The position numbers and the translations under genes were made by a program. The notes under the pieces are model-generated. The model searched no databases. It was given only the letters and a program-made list of their open reading frames with translations, and was not told where the DNA came from. Shown here one piece after another: positions 13,701-22,836 of a stretch of 64,000 nt of DNA (position 1 is the stretch's first letter; every line of letters begins with the position of its first letter). This DNA comes from Erpobdella octoculata (Eukaryota > Annelida > Clitellata > Hirudinida > Erpobdellidae). The stretch lies in assembly GCA_963978895.1 (NCBI GenBank), contig OZ022244.1, positions 6,699,980 to 6,763,979 of the forward strand, given 5' to 3'.

Positions 13701-16700
13701 CAATCACTAACCATAAAGATGAGACAGACTTTTCTTTGACTGGAACATCGGGGAAGTCCCAGCACTGACCATAGTGATGGTCTCCATTCTTCTCTTCTCC
13801 ATCTCCTGATCTCCGAACTCTTCCTCAGAGATGACCTTGGCATTCATTGGAACGAGCTTGTCTACAACATTCCTATTCCGCAAGCTGTATATTGTCGTCG
13901 TTGATGCTAGAAACAAGTGAAGCCAAGAAATTAATGATTTTAAGTATTAATATAAATAACAGTTATAATTCATCAAATGTAACAAGAAATTCCCTACTAT
14001 AAAAGCGCAATGATGTAGTATGTCACCCGATTAGCATCTGCAGGTCTGAAAAAACTCACGTTGATAGATTATGAGACGCTGAACACGGTTTGTTAGGGCA
14101 CTTTTTTGTTAAATTGTTTAAATAAAAAGTTATTAGCCGCGAAAGTCTAACGCTTTGCGGATAAATATAGCATCGTTCGTCATCGCTAAATATAGACAAG
14201 TTGAAAATAAATAAATCACCGAAGTAGTAGTCGGCGGGTTTTTATTTATTTAAATTATTATTAACGACAATTTACTATTTTGCAATTATTATTCCTCTTA
14301 TTTTAATTATTATTAATAACGAAGATTAACTATTTTGCTAATATTATTTCTATTATTGGAAAGTTCGACGCTTTGCGGAAATATTTAATGAAATTATTAT
14401 TAACGACATTTTTCTATTTTGTTATTATTATTCCTCTTATTTTAATTATTAATAATATTATTAATTACGAAAATTAACTAATTTGCTAATATTATTCCAA
14501 TTATTGGAAAGTTGGACGCTTTGTGGCTTTGCGGATATATATAGCATCGTACGTCATCGCTAAATATAGACAAGTTGAAAATAAATAAATCACCGAAGTA
14601 GTAGTCGGCGGGTTTTTTATTTATGTAAATTATTAATAACGAAGATTAACTATTTTGCTAATATTATTTCTATTATTGGAAAGTTCGACGCTTTGCGGAA
14701 ATATTTAATGAAAAATTATTATTAACGACATTTTTCTATTTTGTTATTATTATTCCTCTTATTTTAATTATTAATAATATTATTAATTACGAAAATTAAC
14801 TAATTTTCTAATATTATTCCTATTATATTGGAATACGCCATAACTCAATATAAACAAGTTGAAAATAAATAAATCACCGAAGTAGTAGTCGGCGGGTTTT
14901 TCCCAATTTTAAAGTTGTAAATTATTATTATTAACGATAATTTACTATTTTATAAAACGTGTTCATATGCAACTGGCTATAATAGTCACACGCTTCGCTT
15001 GCGAAGCGTGCGTAAAGTTATTACTATAATAGCGCATAGGTGTTGTTTTTGAGCTTAAAGTGCGATTTGATTGCGACTACCTTTACTATTAATATGTAAA
15101 AACTCACACGCTTCGCGCGCGAAGCGTGCGTCAACTGCTGGTATAAATAAAGTTGTACTGCCTTTCATGTTTTAAAAATATTATTCAAAACAAGTTAGTA
15201 AAGGTGAGGTGTCATTAAAAGTGGGGGATCTGGAACAATTTCTTTTTGACAACAAAAAAACTATGATATTGCAGAATTTTATTGGATAATCCTAACACCA
15301 ACTGAAATTGTACATACTCATTCAAGTCATTATTAGAAACATACAGTCATTACAATTTATCTTATTCTCTGATTTTTTCATACTTTCTTCATTTCAAACC
15401 TCTTGCAAATGGAATCAAAACAAGTTTATATTCATTATGCTATTCCTTAATTATCATTTCATTAGAAAAAATCAACTCATTATTCTAATGTAATGAGTTT
15501 TCAATTATTTTTGGCTTTGGTTATGCTTATGTTATGCTTACAAAAGTTTCATGAAAAGAAATAAAAAGAGAGAGCATTAAACATTCACAATGGCACATTA
15601 TCCCATAGACATCAAAGCCAACAAAATTGATAAGTATATAACTGAAAACCCATCACACAACAGGCAATCGCTTAACAAAATTAAGTACAAAATTCTAAAA
15701 ATTTTAATAAACAATTCAAAAAAATACCACTAGATGGCAGGCTGTCATCCTTCGATGGGCTGCTGTCCAATGAGAAAGTATCTCGGATTGGTTTAATGCT
15801 TGGACGAGACATGTTTGGAATCCTGTAACCTTCCTCGTAGTTCTTATTGTAACTCACACTATATGTTTATAAATAGAAGAAAAAATTAAATGTTATATTG
15901 TAACTCATGCTATGTTTATAAATGAAAAAAAAATATATTTACAATAATAATAATATGTTCAACATTTAAAAATCAACTTACATTATTTAATACAAAAACA
16001 TTTAATATATTTTGAATATAATTAAACAATAACTTTTTAAGGTTAAATATTGGCAAGATATATTTTAAAAGGTTAATATTTAATAAGCTTTTAATGTAAT
16101 TAAACATTAGTAGATTGATATAATAAAATAAGGTATGTAATAATGTTATAAATTAGTAATTTAATAATGATATAAATGAGTAATTTAATAATGTTATATA
16201 TGATAGCTGTTCTAATAAATAGTTCAAACCTATTCGCATAAGTGTAATCAGTCTTTGGTGATCTGAAAGATATGAAGTAGAAATCAGCAAACCAAAAATT
16301 TATTAAAATCCTTCTATGATTAGAAAATATTTGATTCATTTGCTTTCAAAAAAATAATCAAATCATTTTCTAGAATTTAACCGCTGTCATGACATTTCAC
16401 TGTTTATTCTATAAAAAATCAAGTTGTTGTATAGATCTTTCAATAACATTTTTTAGCTCAAAGTGGTATCATGGCACTGCCAGAAAATGGTTAAGTCCAG
16501 GCTGTGAGGGTGTCTAATTAATAATTAAAACCCACAATACAATATCAAAAGTAATAAAATACTTTTCAAATGTAGCTTTTGAGTGCAATAAAACTCCAAA
16601 AATAATGAACATTTAGACAATATTGAGAAGATTAATTATTGTTCTTCTCAAGTATTGGAAGGACAGACCCCTGCTCCCCCCCAGTGGCTACACACCTACT

Positions 16701-17048
16701 GGGGCATCCACCATAACATTGCACAGGGGCCTCCTCTCGGGTAAATCCAGCCCTACTCATACATGGAAATTATAGAAAATGTACTATCACGTTATGAAAA
16801 AATGCAATATTCAAATTTAGAGAGTAAGGACAGGATTTAATCAGACCGCAGCTTGTCTTGTCGCATCCCAACCAAACCACACACTTATTTATAACTATAA
16901 GTGATGTCATGACTAGAATAACAAACCAAATACGACACATGTGATACGAGAGCACACCCAGAAAAAATCAGAAGCATTACTTTTCCCAATCATCTCTCAC
17001 GTACTCAAATGTAGCAGAGCGTCTGCTGTGGTTCATTGTGTCCTGCAT
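62..17048 (-). CDS. SUN-domain nuclear-envelope protein (LINC complex), 3' end outside window
   Basis: Spliced gene assembled by eye. Coding exons, in transcription order: 17048-16981, 16262-16230, 15858-15728, 13906-13712, 11755-11597, 8525-8466, 6281-6188, 5614-5580, 5087-4990, 4071-3799, 3423-3385, 2948-2905, 2651-2405, 1475-1307, 1083-956, 608-524, 177-62. All modelled junctions use GT/AG and the phases agree throughout, giving 658 codons in frame. The last two exons encode a SUN domain start: YDADKTGKADFALESAGG, then VISTRCSKTYKKG and FGIPLWYANNSPRSVIQ. Residues about 200-265 are hydrophobic (membrane segment). About 310-345 is Pro/Ser rich. About 385-590 is charged and coiled-coil-like. 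This order (nucleoplasmic N-terminus, TM, coiled coil, SUN) is that of SUN1/SUN2, which span the inner nuclear membrane and bind KASH proteins. The acceptor of the 35-nt exon at 5614 and that at 608 are weak. The start at 17048 is the first ATG in that exon; an upstream exon is possible. Confidence 0.82.
640..955. repeat. CAT/CAC microsatellite and 24-36 bp minisatellite in a SUN intron
   Basis: Runs of CAT and CAC, followed from 840 by repeats of a unit like TTTCATCATCATCATAACCA. It fills the intron between the exons at 608 and 956. The His-rich or Ile-rich translations are products of the repeat and not genes. Confidence 0.9.
1989..2050. repeat. Direct 30-bp duplication
   Basis: AGCAATGTCGTATTGTAAAA followed by ATATTACCCC occurs twice back to back. 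It lies in the SUN intron between the exons at 1475 and 2405. Confidence 0.8.
2710..2795. repeat. CAT/CAC microsatellite
   Basis: Imperfect CATCATCAC run in the intron just upstream (gene sense) of the exon at 2651. Confidence 0.85.
3017..3335. repeat. Dispersed repeat with purine-rich internal minisatellite, Helitron-like look
   Basis: It starts with a TCTATATATAAAAATG-like head and a Tyr/Cys-codon-like CTGTCTGTATGTATATATG stretch, then TGATCGTAATGAAATTTTC. Next comes a purine-rich block of GCGAGCGGGAA-type units and an end near CTCCGGGTGCTCCGCTAGT. The same purine-rich units recur in the inverted repeat at 17.9-19.7 kb. The head resembles 5' ends of many invertebrate Helitron/helentron families. 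No transposase is present and both boundaries are uncertain. Confidence 0.35.
4466..4660. repeat. 15-bp GC-rich tandem repeat and dispersed repeat tail
   Basis: CCGTTTTGACGGGGG is repeated about 3.5 times (4466-4520). It is followed by a segment containing CCAAATTTCAGCTCGATCGG and GACAGACAGACAATCG. Similar AATTTCAGCT...GACAGACAGA sequence recurs near 60.2-60.3 kb, so this is probably a dispersed element. Confidence 0.55.
4716..4826. repeat. GATA microsatellite
   Basis: Nearly pure AGAT repeats with a few interruptions (GGGT, AGGT). Located in a SUN intron. Confidence 0.95.
5187..5437 (+). mobile_element. Poly-A retroposon (non-tRNA SINE-like), copy 1
   Basis: About 160 bp body beginning TAACTCCGCC and containing CCAGTCCCAAGCCTGG and AGGAGGAGGG, followed by a long A-rich tail. 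It is flanked by an 11-bp target duplication, TAATTAAAATT (5176-5186 and 5438-5448). Further copies lie at 22380 and 46983. I see no convincing pol III A/B boxes, so the source RNA is unknown. Confidence 0.85.
5634..5810. repeat. 22-bp tandem repeat, about 8 units
   Basis: Unit ACAAAATAATCAATAATTTT with drift to AATCATTTTAAA in later units. AT-rich minisatellite just upstream (gene sense) of the small exon at 5614. Confidence 0.85.
6290..7265. other. Intronic stretch, possible decayed LINE fragment
   Basis: SUN-gene intron. On the plus strand around 6760-6960 a broken frame reads like RRKLKLPKDTANAFMHAP, which recalls the region after the reverse transcriptase in R2-type LINEs. The match is short, so I leave it as a possibility. 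Nothing else is recognised. Confidence 0.25.
7266..8393. mobile_element. Pogo/Tigger-like TIR element, copy 1
   Basis: Terminal inverted repeats CAGTATAATCCCACTATAA and (reverse) CAGTATAATCCCGCTAGAA, each flanked by TA. Tc1/mariner-superfamily elements insert at TA, and the CAGTATAATCCCGCTATAACG form resembles pogo/Tigger ends. Subterminal GTTATATCC motifs repeat near both ends. No intact transposase is seen. Confidence 0.75.
8394..9855. other. Intronic spacer between two pogo-like elements
   Basis: AT-rich sequence containing the SUN exon 8525-8466. A 105-codon plus-strand ORF at 8760-9077 shows no recognisable domain and is probably chance. Confidence 0.5.
9856..11108. mobile_element. Pogo/Tigger-like TIR element, copy 2
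   Basis: Same ends as the 7266 copy (CAGTATAATCCCGCTATAAC; right end TATAGCGAGATTATACTG), flanked by TA, with internal GTTATATCC motifs. On the minus strand a broken frame (10220-10040: ALHTVKRVLESSD...LFVLLNNLDATIEQA) and an ORF at 10483-10262 may be transposase tail remnants. The copy is longer than the first and non-autonomous in its present form. Confidence 0.75.
11251..11430. repeat. 20-bp tandem repeat, nine perfect units
   Basis: ATTACAAATGGTAATAAAAC repeated nine times without change, with degraded units on both sides (11180-11530). It lies just downstream (gene sense) of the SUN exon 11755-11597. No spacers differ between units, so it is a minisatellite. Confidence 0.95.
12305..13053 (+). 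mobile_element. Deleted hAT (ZBED-type) transposon
   Basis: Terminal inverted repeats TAGAGATGCACTGATAC and TAGAGATGCACCGATAC (reverse), with a perfect 8-bp target duplication AATAATAC (12297-12304 and 13054-13061). Subterminal GGTATCGG/CCGATAC motifs are repeated. Remnants of a hAT transposase lie inside: 12384-12653 (FNRLMQQVKPNY, LPSRKYFSDKVLPEIY, FTTDIWTN) and 12743-12958 (VRDNGAYMVKDI, LSCFLHTLQLVIHD). The rest of the transposase is missing. Inserted in a SUN intron. Confidence 0.9.
14090..14970. repeat. Local repeat cluster, three copies of a ~100 bp unit
   Basis: A segment containing GACAAGTTGAAAATAAATAA and GTAGTAGTCGGCGGGTTTTT occurs near 14190-14240, 14565-14615 and 14850-14900. 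Between these are repeated AT-rich blocks with TTCGACGCTTTGCGGAAATA. It lies in the intron upstream (gene sense) of the exon at 13906. Confidence 0.75.
14989..15010. repeat. Palindrome with 10-bp arms
   Basis: CACGCTTCGC, TT, GCGAAGCGTG: ten base pairs around a 2-nt centre. A near-identical palindrome lies 118 bp to the right. Confidence 0.9.
15107..15128. repeat. Perfect 22-bp palindrome
   Basis: CACGCTTCGCG followed by CGCGAAGCGTG, fully self-complementary. GC-rich in an AT-rich intron, with the same arms as the palindrome at 14989. Confidence 0.9.
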
Positions 17049-17872
17049 CTTCTGTCTTTTCACACATTGAAGTTGTGGAAGAATGATTAAAGGAAAAAAA
17101 AAAAAAATATTTCAAATTGGATGACTTAAAAAATTTGTTACACGTTTTTCTGAAAAACTGGATAAACTTGTAAACCATGCTGTAGTTATTATAAATTATT
17201 TGAGCATGTAAATTGAGTAAACATAAATAGCTACTGGGGTAAGGTAAAATATGCATGATTCTTCAAACTTTAGACCTTGATATTAAAATGGCCAAAGAAT
17301 TACTATATAATGTAGCCTGAAGAGTGAACAATAATAGAAAATCCAACCACTCTACTTTGAAAAAATTGCATCATCACTATATTAAATCAGTGTACTCACT
17401 GTTAGTAGTACAAATGGCTACAGACTGTTAAGAGATTTATTATAATTTTCGGCAATAAATTATTTTTCTCAACGGTCAAGCAAAAAAGTAAACTAAACTA
17501 CAAGATCCATTTATAATCCTCAACATCTGAGAGACGGCTATTTTTTAGATATAACAAGATAGTTGTAAAAACGATAAACAGTTCTTCAAAGGGTACTATT
17601 TACTGTTTTTAAAGTTTTCAAATTTACTATGAATGTTGTTTTCTTTCTGCTCAATCCTGGTAAAACTTAAAACCAGCTCGATTTCTGTTTTTCAGCCTTT
17701 TGAAGCAGAAAAAAGGATGCAGCTCATGTTAACAGTTAAACTTTTTTTAATTCAATTTGTTCAGCTTGTTTTCACATATAATTGCCATTTTCTACATTTC
17801 AACGTAAATACAAAACTTGGATGCCACTAATGTAGGAAAGGAGTGTCAAAAATTGATAAAATATGATTTTGG

Positions 17873-19726
17873 TAATCTCCTAGTTTAGCGTCCTGGCCGA
17901 TTTAGATAAAAATCACGGTTTAATAGAATAAGCACAGAACATTATCAGAACATATTACGAAAAAGTTTTTTACAGAAAAACTTACTAAAAACCAACTTTA
18001 AGCAAAAATATCCAAAGGCAGTGTTGATACGCCGAATAATACAATTCAAGGAATTGAAAGTTAAGAAGAGTTAATATTAAAATGAAATAATAAAATAACA
18101 AACAAATTTTAAAATTTTAAAAATAAATTTTTAATTATTTAATATGCATGTTAAATTTTAAAAAATCAGAGCATTGAGCGGAAATTTATCTATGACCAGC
18201 GGGTACCAGGCGTTGCCCGGGGTTTTTCTCTCTCGCATTCGTTTCGTTCCCAGTAGCTTTCCCGCTTACTCTCCTCTTCCAGGTCGCTTTCCCTTTCTCA
18301 GTCGCTCTCCACACTTCCAGTCATATTATTTTTCTGTGTTTTAACTTTCCTAATTTAATTTTTTTCTTTTACTAAATTTTCCATTTCTATTTGATTTGTG
18401 TTTAATTTTTATTTTCTTTATCGCAACTGTTTACTTCTATCGCTATTGACAAATAGATCTTCAACGGGAACTACTTAGCCTCGGGAGCAATTTTCAAATG
18501 TTCTCAAGTGCCATAATATTTTTTTGTTTTTAATTATTGGTAATCCTTCAGTATAGCCTCCCGAACCGATTTTGATGAAAAATTACCGGTTTTTTAACGT
18601 AAACGATATCTAAAACATAAATAAAGATTAATTACAAAAAAAATTACTAAAAAAAAACAAAAAATTATAGCACTTTAGAACATTTAGAATATGCTCCCGA
18701 AGTTACTGTAGTTTCCAATGAAGATCTATTTGTCAATAGCGATAGAAGTGAACAATCGGAATAAAGAAAATAAAAATTAAACACATTTAAAATAAAAAAT
18801 AGAAAATTTAGAAAAAGAAATAAAAAAATTATGGAAGTAAAAAATTGAAAAATAATAGTTTGCTTTAGAAGTACGAGTTGCGTAAGCCGCTCCATGTCTA
18901 AAACCGTTTCTTTAAATGTGGCGGTTTTTGTCAATATCCCTTAAGACAAATAAAAAAACATTGAAAACAATAAATTGCCAACAAAACACCAAGAAAAAAT
19001 CAAATAATATCAAAGTAAAAGTACTTGGCGACTTGGCTGTCTTTGGTACGGTTTCGATCATATTTCTTGGAGCAGAAATTCTGAGTTTTACAGGTCATGT
19101 GGCTACCAGAATCGTTTGGAGAGCAAAAGAGCAAGCGAGTAAGCGACCAAGAAGAAAAGAGCAGACGGGATCGGGAACGGGAGTGCGGCCGGGAGCGGGA
19201 AGGCGAGCGGGAAAGCGATCGGAAGCGGGAAAGCGATCAGGAGCGAGAAAGCAAGCGGGGAAGGAAACGAGAGTGAGAGTCATAGATAAATTTCCACTCA
19301 GCGCTCTGATTTTTTACAATTTAAAATGCATATTAAATAATTAAAAATTTATTTGAAACTTTTTAAATGTATTTATTATTTTATTATGTTATTTTATTTT
19401 AATATTAACTCTTCCTTGCTTTTCATTCCTTGAATTGTATTATTCCGCGTGTTAACATTGCCTTTGGATATTTTTGCTTAAAGTCGGTTTTTAGTAATTT
19501 TTTCTGTAAAATACTTGTTCGTAATATGTTCTGATAATGTTCTATGCTTATTCCATTAAACAGTTTTTTCTAAAGAAATCGGTATTTATTTATTATTATT
19601 TACAATTATTATTTATGTTGTAATTAGTCTTTACTTACTTCTTTACTTATGTTTTAAATATCATTTACGTTATAAAACCGGCCAATTCTCGTCGAAATCT
19701 GCCCAGGACGCTAAACTAGGAGATTA
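17873..19726. repeat. 1.85-kb inverted repeat / foldback element
   Basis: The outer ends are complementary: TAATCTCCTAGTTTAGCGTC at the left and its reverse complement near 19705-19726. The arms stay complementary inward: the GAGCGGAAATTTATCTATGA block near 18176-18197 matches the block near 19280-19300, and the AATAGATCTTC block at 18453 matches GAAGATCTATT at 18720. A second copy of the end motif (GGTAATCCTTCAGTATAGCC) sits in the centre near 18539. The right arm carries a purine-rich minisatellite (19120-19280) of the kind seen at 3.2 kb. No transposase seen; ORFs here are repeat products. Confidence 0.75.
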
Positions 19727-19949
19727 TCATGATTTTAATAATGATTTTAACTATTACTTATGTTTTAAAAATTCAAAACAAGATTATCCCGCTCATTTAC
19801 TTGTAGCACCAAATTGTCTTGTCTTAAAAAAGGATAATGCGAAGTCGACGCAAGAACAGAAATAAAAAAAACAAACTATACTATACACTTCCCGAATGTA
19901 AGACTTACTTTTAGTAAGTGAAAGTGAAATTCAAAAATAGAAAATTTAC

Positions 19950-20093
19950 TAACTCGGAGTATGAGGTGACTGCCGTCATAGTCCGGCGAGTGGTAATTGA
20001 CGAATTTTTTGCAATTTTTCGATCGCTATTCAACGATTCTACGACGGTGAAATTTTCCATATTATCAAATGTCTGCGATTTGCCGTTCTTCAT
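19950..20093 (-). CDS. Possible first coding exon of the SUN-domain gene
   Basis: A 48-codon open frame begins with ATG at 20093, preceded by an in-frame TGA. It ends in phase 0 at a good donor (TTA|GTAAAT). The peptide starts MKNGKSQTFDNMENF and contains ITTRRTMTAVTSYSEL, Ser/Thr/Arg rich like the nucleoplasmic end of SUN proteins. It could join in frame to an acceptor just before 17048 (CAG|AAGATG), skipping a 2.9-kb intron that holds the large inverted repeat. No cDNA is available, so this is inference; it may equally be a chance ORF. Confidence 0.33.
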
Positions 20094-21178
20094 GTAATAA
20101 TTGGCAAATATTCAAAATATGATATTTCCATTTACTAATGTTGACAAACATTAAAACATTGGAGAGGCCAACTTTGGTCTGGTATTGTAAACACTCAGGT
20201 TCAAGTGTTTTATCTTCCAGTATTATTTACTTTAGCATTATCTTCATTATCAGTTCAAATTTAATTTTTAAAAATAATTTGTTTTTTTAGGTTTCCAGTA
20301 CTGCTTTTTAAGTTTATTTTGTTGTAGTTTTGAATAATCACGATTATTATGTGTTCAAGTCCGTGTGAGCGCCAAACATCTGCAAAACTTTTTTATGGAG
20401 GTCAAAAAACAGTTGCAATTACATAAAACCAATTACATATTTTTCTAGTAATGCCCTATACATATAATAGCCCAGAGGGCCCAGTCCCCTTAGATGAAGT
20501 TTTGACAAGAAATTTGAACTTTAATTTTTTACTTAGCTTGCAACTTCATTCTATTTGTCTGTATTTTGAAGTTTTGTCTTTACTTAATTCACCTCTCGAC
20601 CATCAATAGTTTTGATATTTGGCAGATATTTAAAAATTTCGGGTTTTTGTCAACTACTTCAATGCAAAAGATATTTAAAATAATATCTCGAAAAACACTC
20701 AGACCTCCACCGGTAGGTCCAGAAGTAAAATGACACTTTCCTTTTTATAAATAAATTCAGACAAACTTAACAGCAAGTTCTTACAGCAGTGATCATTTGT
20801 AATATGGATGAAAGCTAAAACAAAAATTAAAATGTTGCCGGATTTCTTCATGCTGCGGATTTAACCCAACTGCTGACTGGCTTTTTGGACGTGTTGGTCT
20901 AACCATAGATTATTTTTGATAACTTATGTAGGTATTACAGCGCAACAGCATCGGCAGGTCCAAAAGGTGTAGCGTAAAGCAATAATTAGTTAGGCCTATT
21001 AAATTTTTTATTCAATAATCTACTATTTCCATCTACCACATAAACTTTTACATCTGTAATGCTTGCAGTTGTTGAGTAGCAGTTATTTTAAAATCAAATA
21101 ACCTTTATTTTGACCCCACATTTGAAGTCATGGAAACCAAAGTTTTAAAAATGGTGAAACACTTATATCGTTATTTTT
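20094..21178. other. Intergenic stretch without recognised gene
   Basis: AT-rich sequence between the possible SUN first exon and a SINE. I see no coding potential or known element. Confidence 0.4.
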
Positions 21179-21179
21179 T

Positions 21180-21407
21180 GAGGCGCTGGTGGAAGAGCGG
21201 TAGAGCGTTCGCCTGTCGATCGTTAGGTCGGCAGTTCAAACCTCGCCGGCGTCACCAGCGTAACTCCCTCAAGCAAGGAGTTCACTCGCATTTGCTAAAG
21301 GAGTAGGCGCCTATAAATGGCTGCCTTTGCAAGTACCCTCCCTCTCTCGCCTTGAGCAAGACTTGTCTTGATAAGGCGTATGCTAAATCTCAATAATAAA
21401 AAAAAAC
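21180..21407 (+). mobile_element. tRNA-derived SINE, copy 1 (A-rich tail)
   Basis: The tRNA-like head has an A box (TGGAAGAGCGG) and a B box (GTTCAAACC). A central block follows (CAGCGTAACTCCCTCAAGCA, GGAGTTCACTCGCATT), then a 3' part ending in an A run near 21407. The head and centre match the copy at 45021, but the 3' part does not. Not a functional tRNA gene: it is part of a longer repeat. Confidence 0.8.
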
Positions 21408-22368
21408 TTGGCTGGCAGACAATCAGAAATATGTTTAGATGTACGAACGGACTTGACTTTGTAATTGTATTACTTCCTCTCCACAGCATGTAAAAAAATT
21501 GAACACTTCACTAACGCCTCCACAAAGCAGTTTTACGGGTTCCCAAGTTACTGCAAATATTCAAAAACTGCCTGGTCAAAACGGTATTTCTCAGCAGCTT
21601 TCTGTATGGTTTTACGCAAAACATAGCAAACGCCACAGCATAGGTGATGGCTATTAGGTACTGAAACTTTTTTAAGAGAATGAAAAATTATATTGAGTTT
21701 TCATCAGCGCCGCAGAAAATACATAAAAATCGGCAAACGCCAACAGCTCCAAAGATTTATATAAAAAAAGAGTAATACTGAATTACAATTCAAATGCTCT
21801 TGCGGGTGGTCCAGAAGAGTTGTGCAGAAATATTTCCATTTCATTCTTGGACCATTTCATCAACCAGCTAATGGTTTTGGAGAGCGGAAAATTTCCCAAA
21901 ATAAGCGCAACTGTTTAAAGTTATCCTGGTAGCCATGACAAAATCTAGCTGCCCAAACTCATAGAAGTAGTCGAGTTGTTCGAGTTTGGCTTGAACCGTT
22001 CCAGTTAGGAGGTTAATGCATGAAATACCTAGACCTAGTCTGGTTTAGTGATTCCCAAAAAAATTTTTACCAAGGAACATACAAAATCCATTTTCTTCGA
22101 CAAAAATAATATTTTGCCATCTGTAATCTTCCGTGTGATTGAGACAATCCTAGTAATAAATACTGCAGCTTAAAAGTTAATTTCAGCGTTGCAGTGCCTG
22201 ATGACCTAACTCCACAGCAAGATGGAAAACAGAGATGTTGTTATTGCTCCAGAGAAAAAATATAAAAAAAAGAGGTAAAAAAAGAAAGGAGAAAGAGAAA
22301 GAGAGTGAATAAAACGTTTAATTTCAATTCCTTTTGTTCAGTTTTACTGAATAAAAAAAATTCAAAAT
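21408..22368. other. Intergenic stretch without recognised gene
   Basis: AT-rich, with a purine-rich run near 22240-22310. No gene or element recognised. Confidence 0.4.
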
Positions 22369-22379
22369 ATCTTACAACG

Positions 22380-22553
22380 AGGTAACTCCGCCTTGCTAAT
22401 TGCGAGCCAGTCCCAAGCCTGGAGAAAGGAGGAGGGAAAAATAAAAAGGATCAAATTCTGATCCACGACAGGAAGTACTTAAGTGCTTCCTACATACAGA
22501 CATTAGAGTCTTAAAACACCTGGTGTAAAGAACTATAAACTATTATAAAAACA
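22380..22553 (+). mobile_element. Poly-A retroposon, copy 2
   Basis: Same body as at 5187 (GTAACTCCGCC, CCAGTCCCAAGCCTGG, GTCTTAAAACACCTGGTGTA) with a very short A tail. Flanked by the 11-bp target duplication ATCTTACAACG (22369-22379 and 22554-22564). Confidence 0.85.
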
Positions 22554-22836
22554 ATCTTACAACGGGCTGCATAACAATAAAAAAATTTTTTTGACTTCCC
22601 CGCTTACAAAATTCCTGGACCCGCCACCGTAAAATTAACTCTAGTCTAAAATTGTACTTTCTTTTTTTGGAATTCAATATCGTGTGATGTTTTAATAGCT
22701 TACTTTGTAACTTTTAAGAAACAAATTATAAAGCAATTGGATATAAACATACATTTGACTGACTTCTTACCACGTCAATAGTTTTGTATAGGAGGATACC
22801 TATTTGAATTAGCGGGACTCTCAGGACTCTGTCCTT

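Noticed and set aside
21180..21255. tRNA-like sequence with A and B boxes
   Set aside because: Head of a longer SINE that recurs at 45021; not a free tRNA gene.
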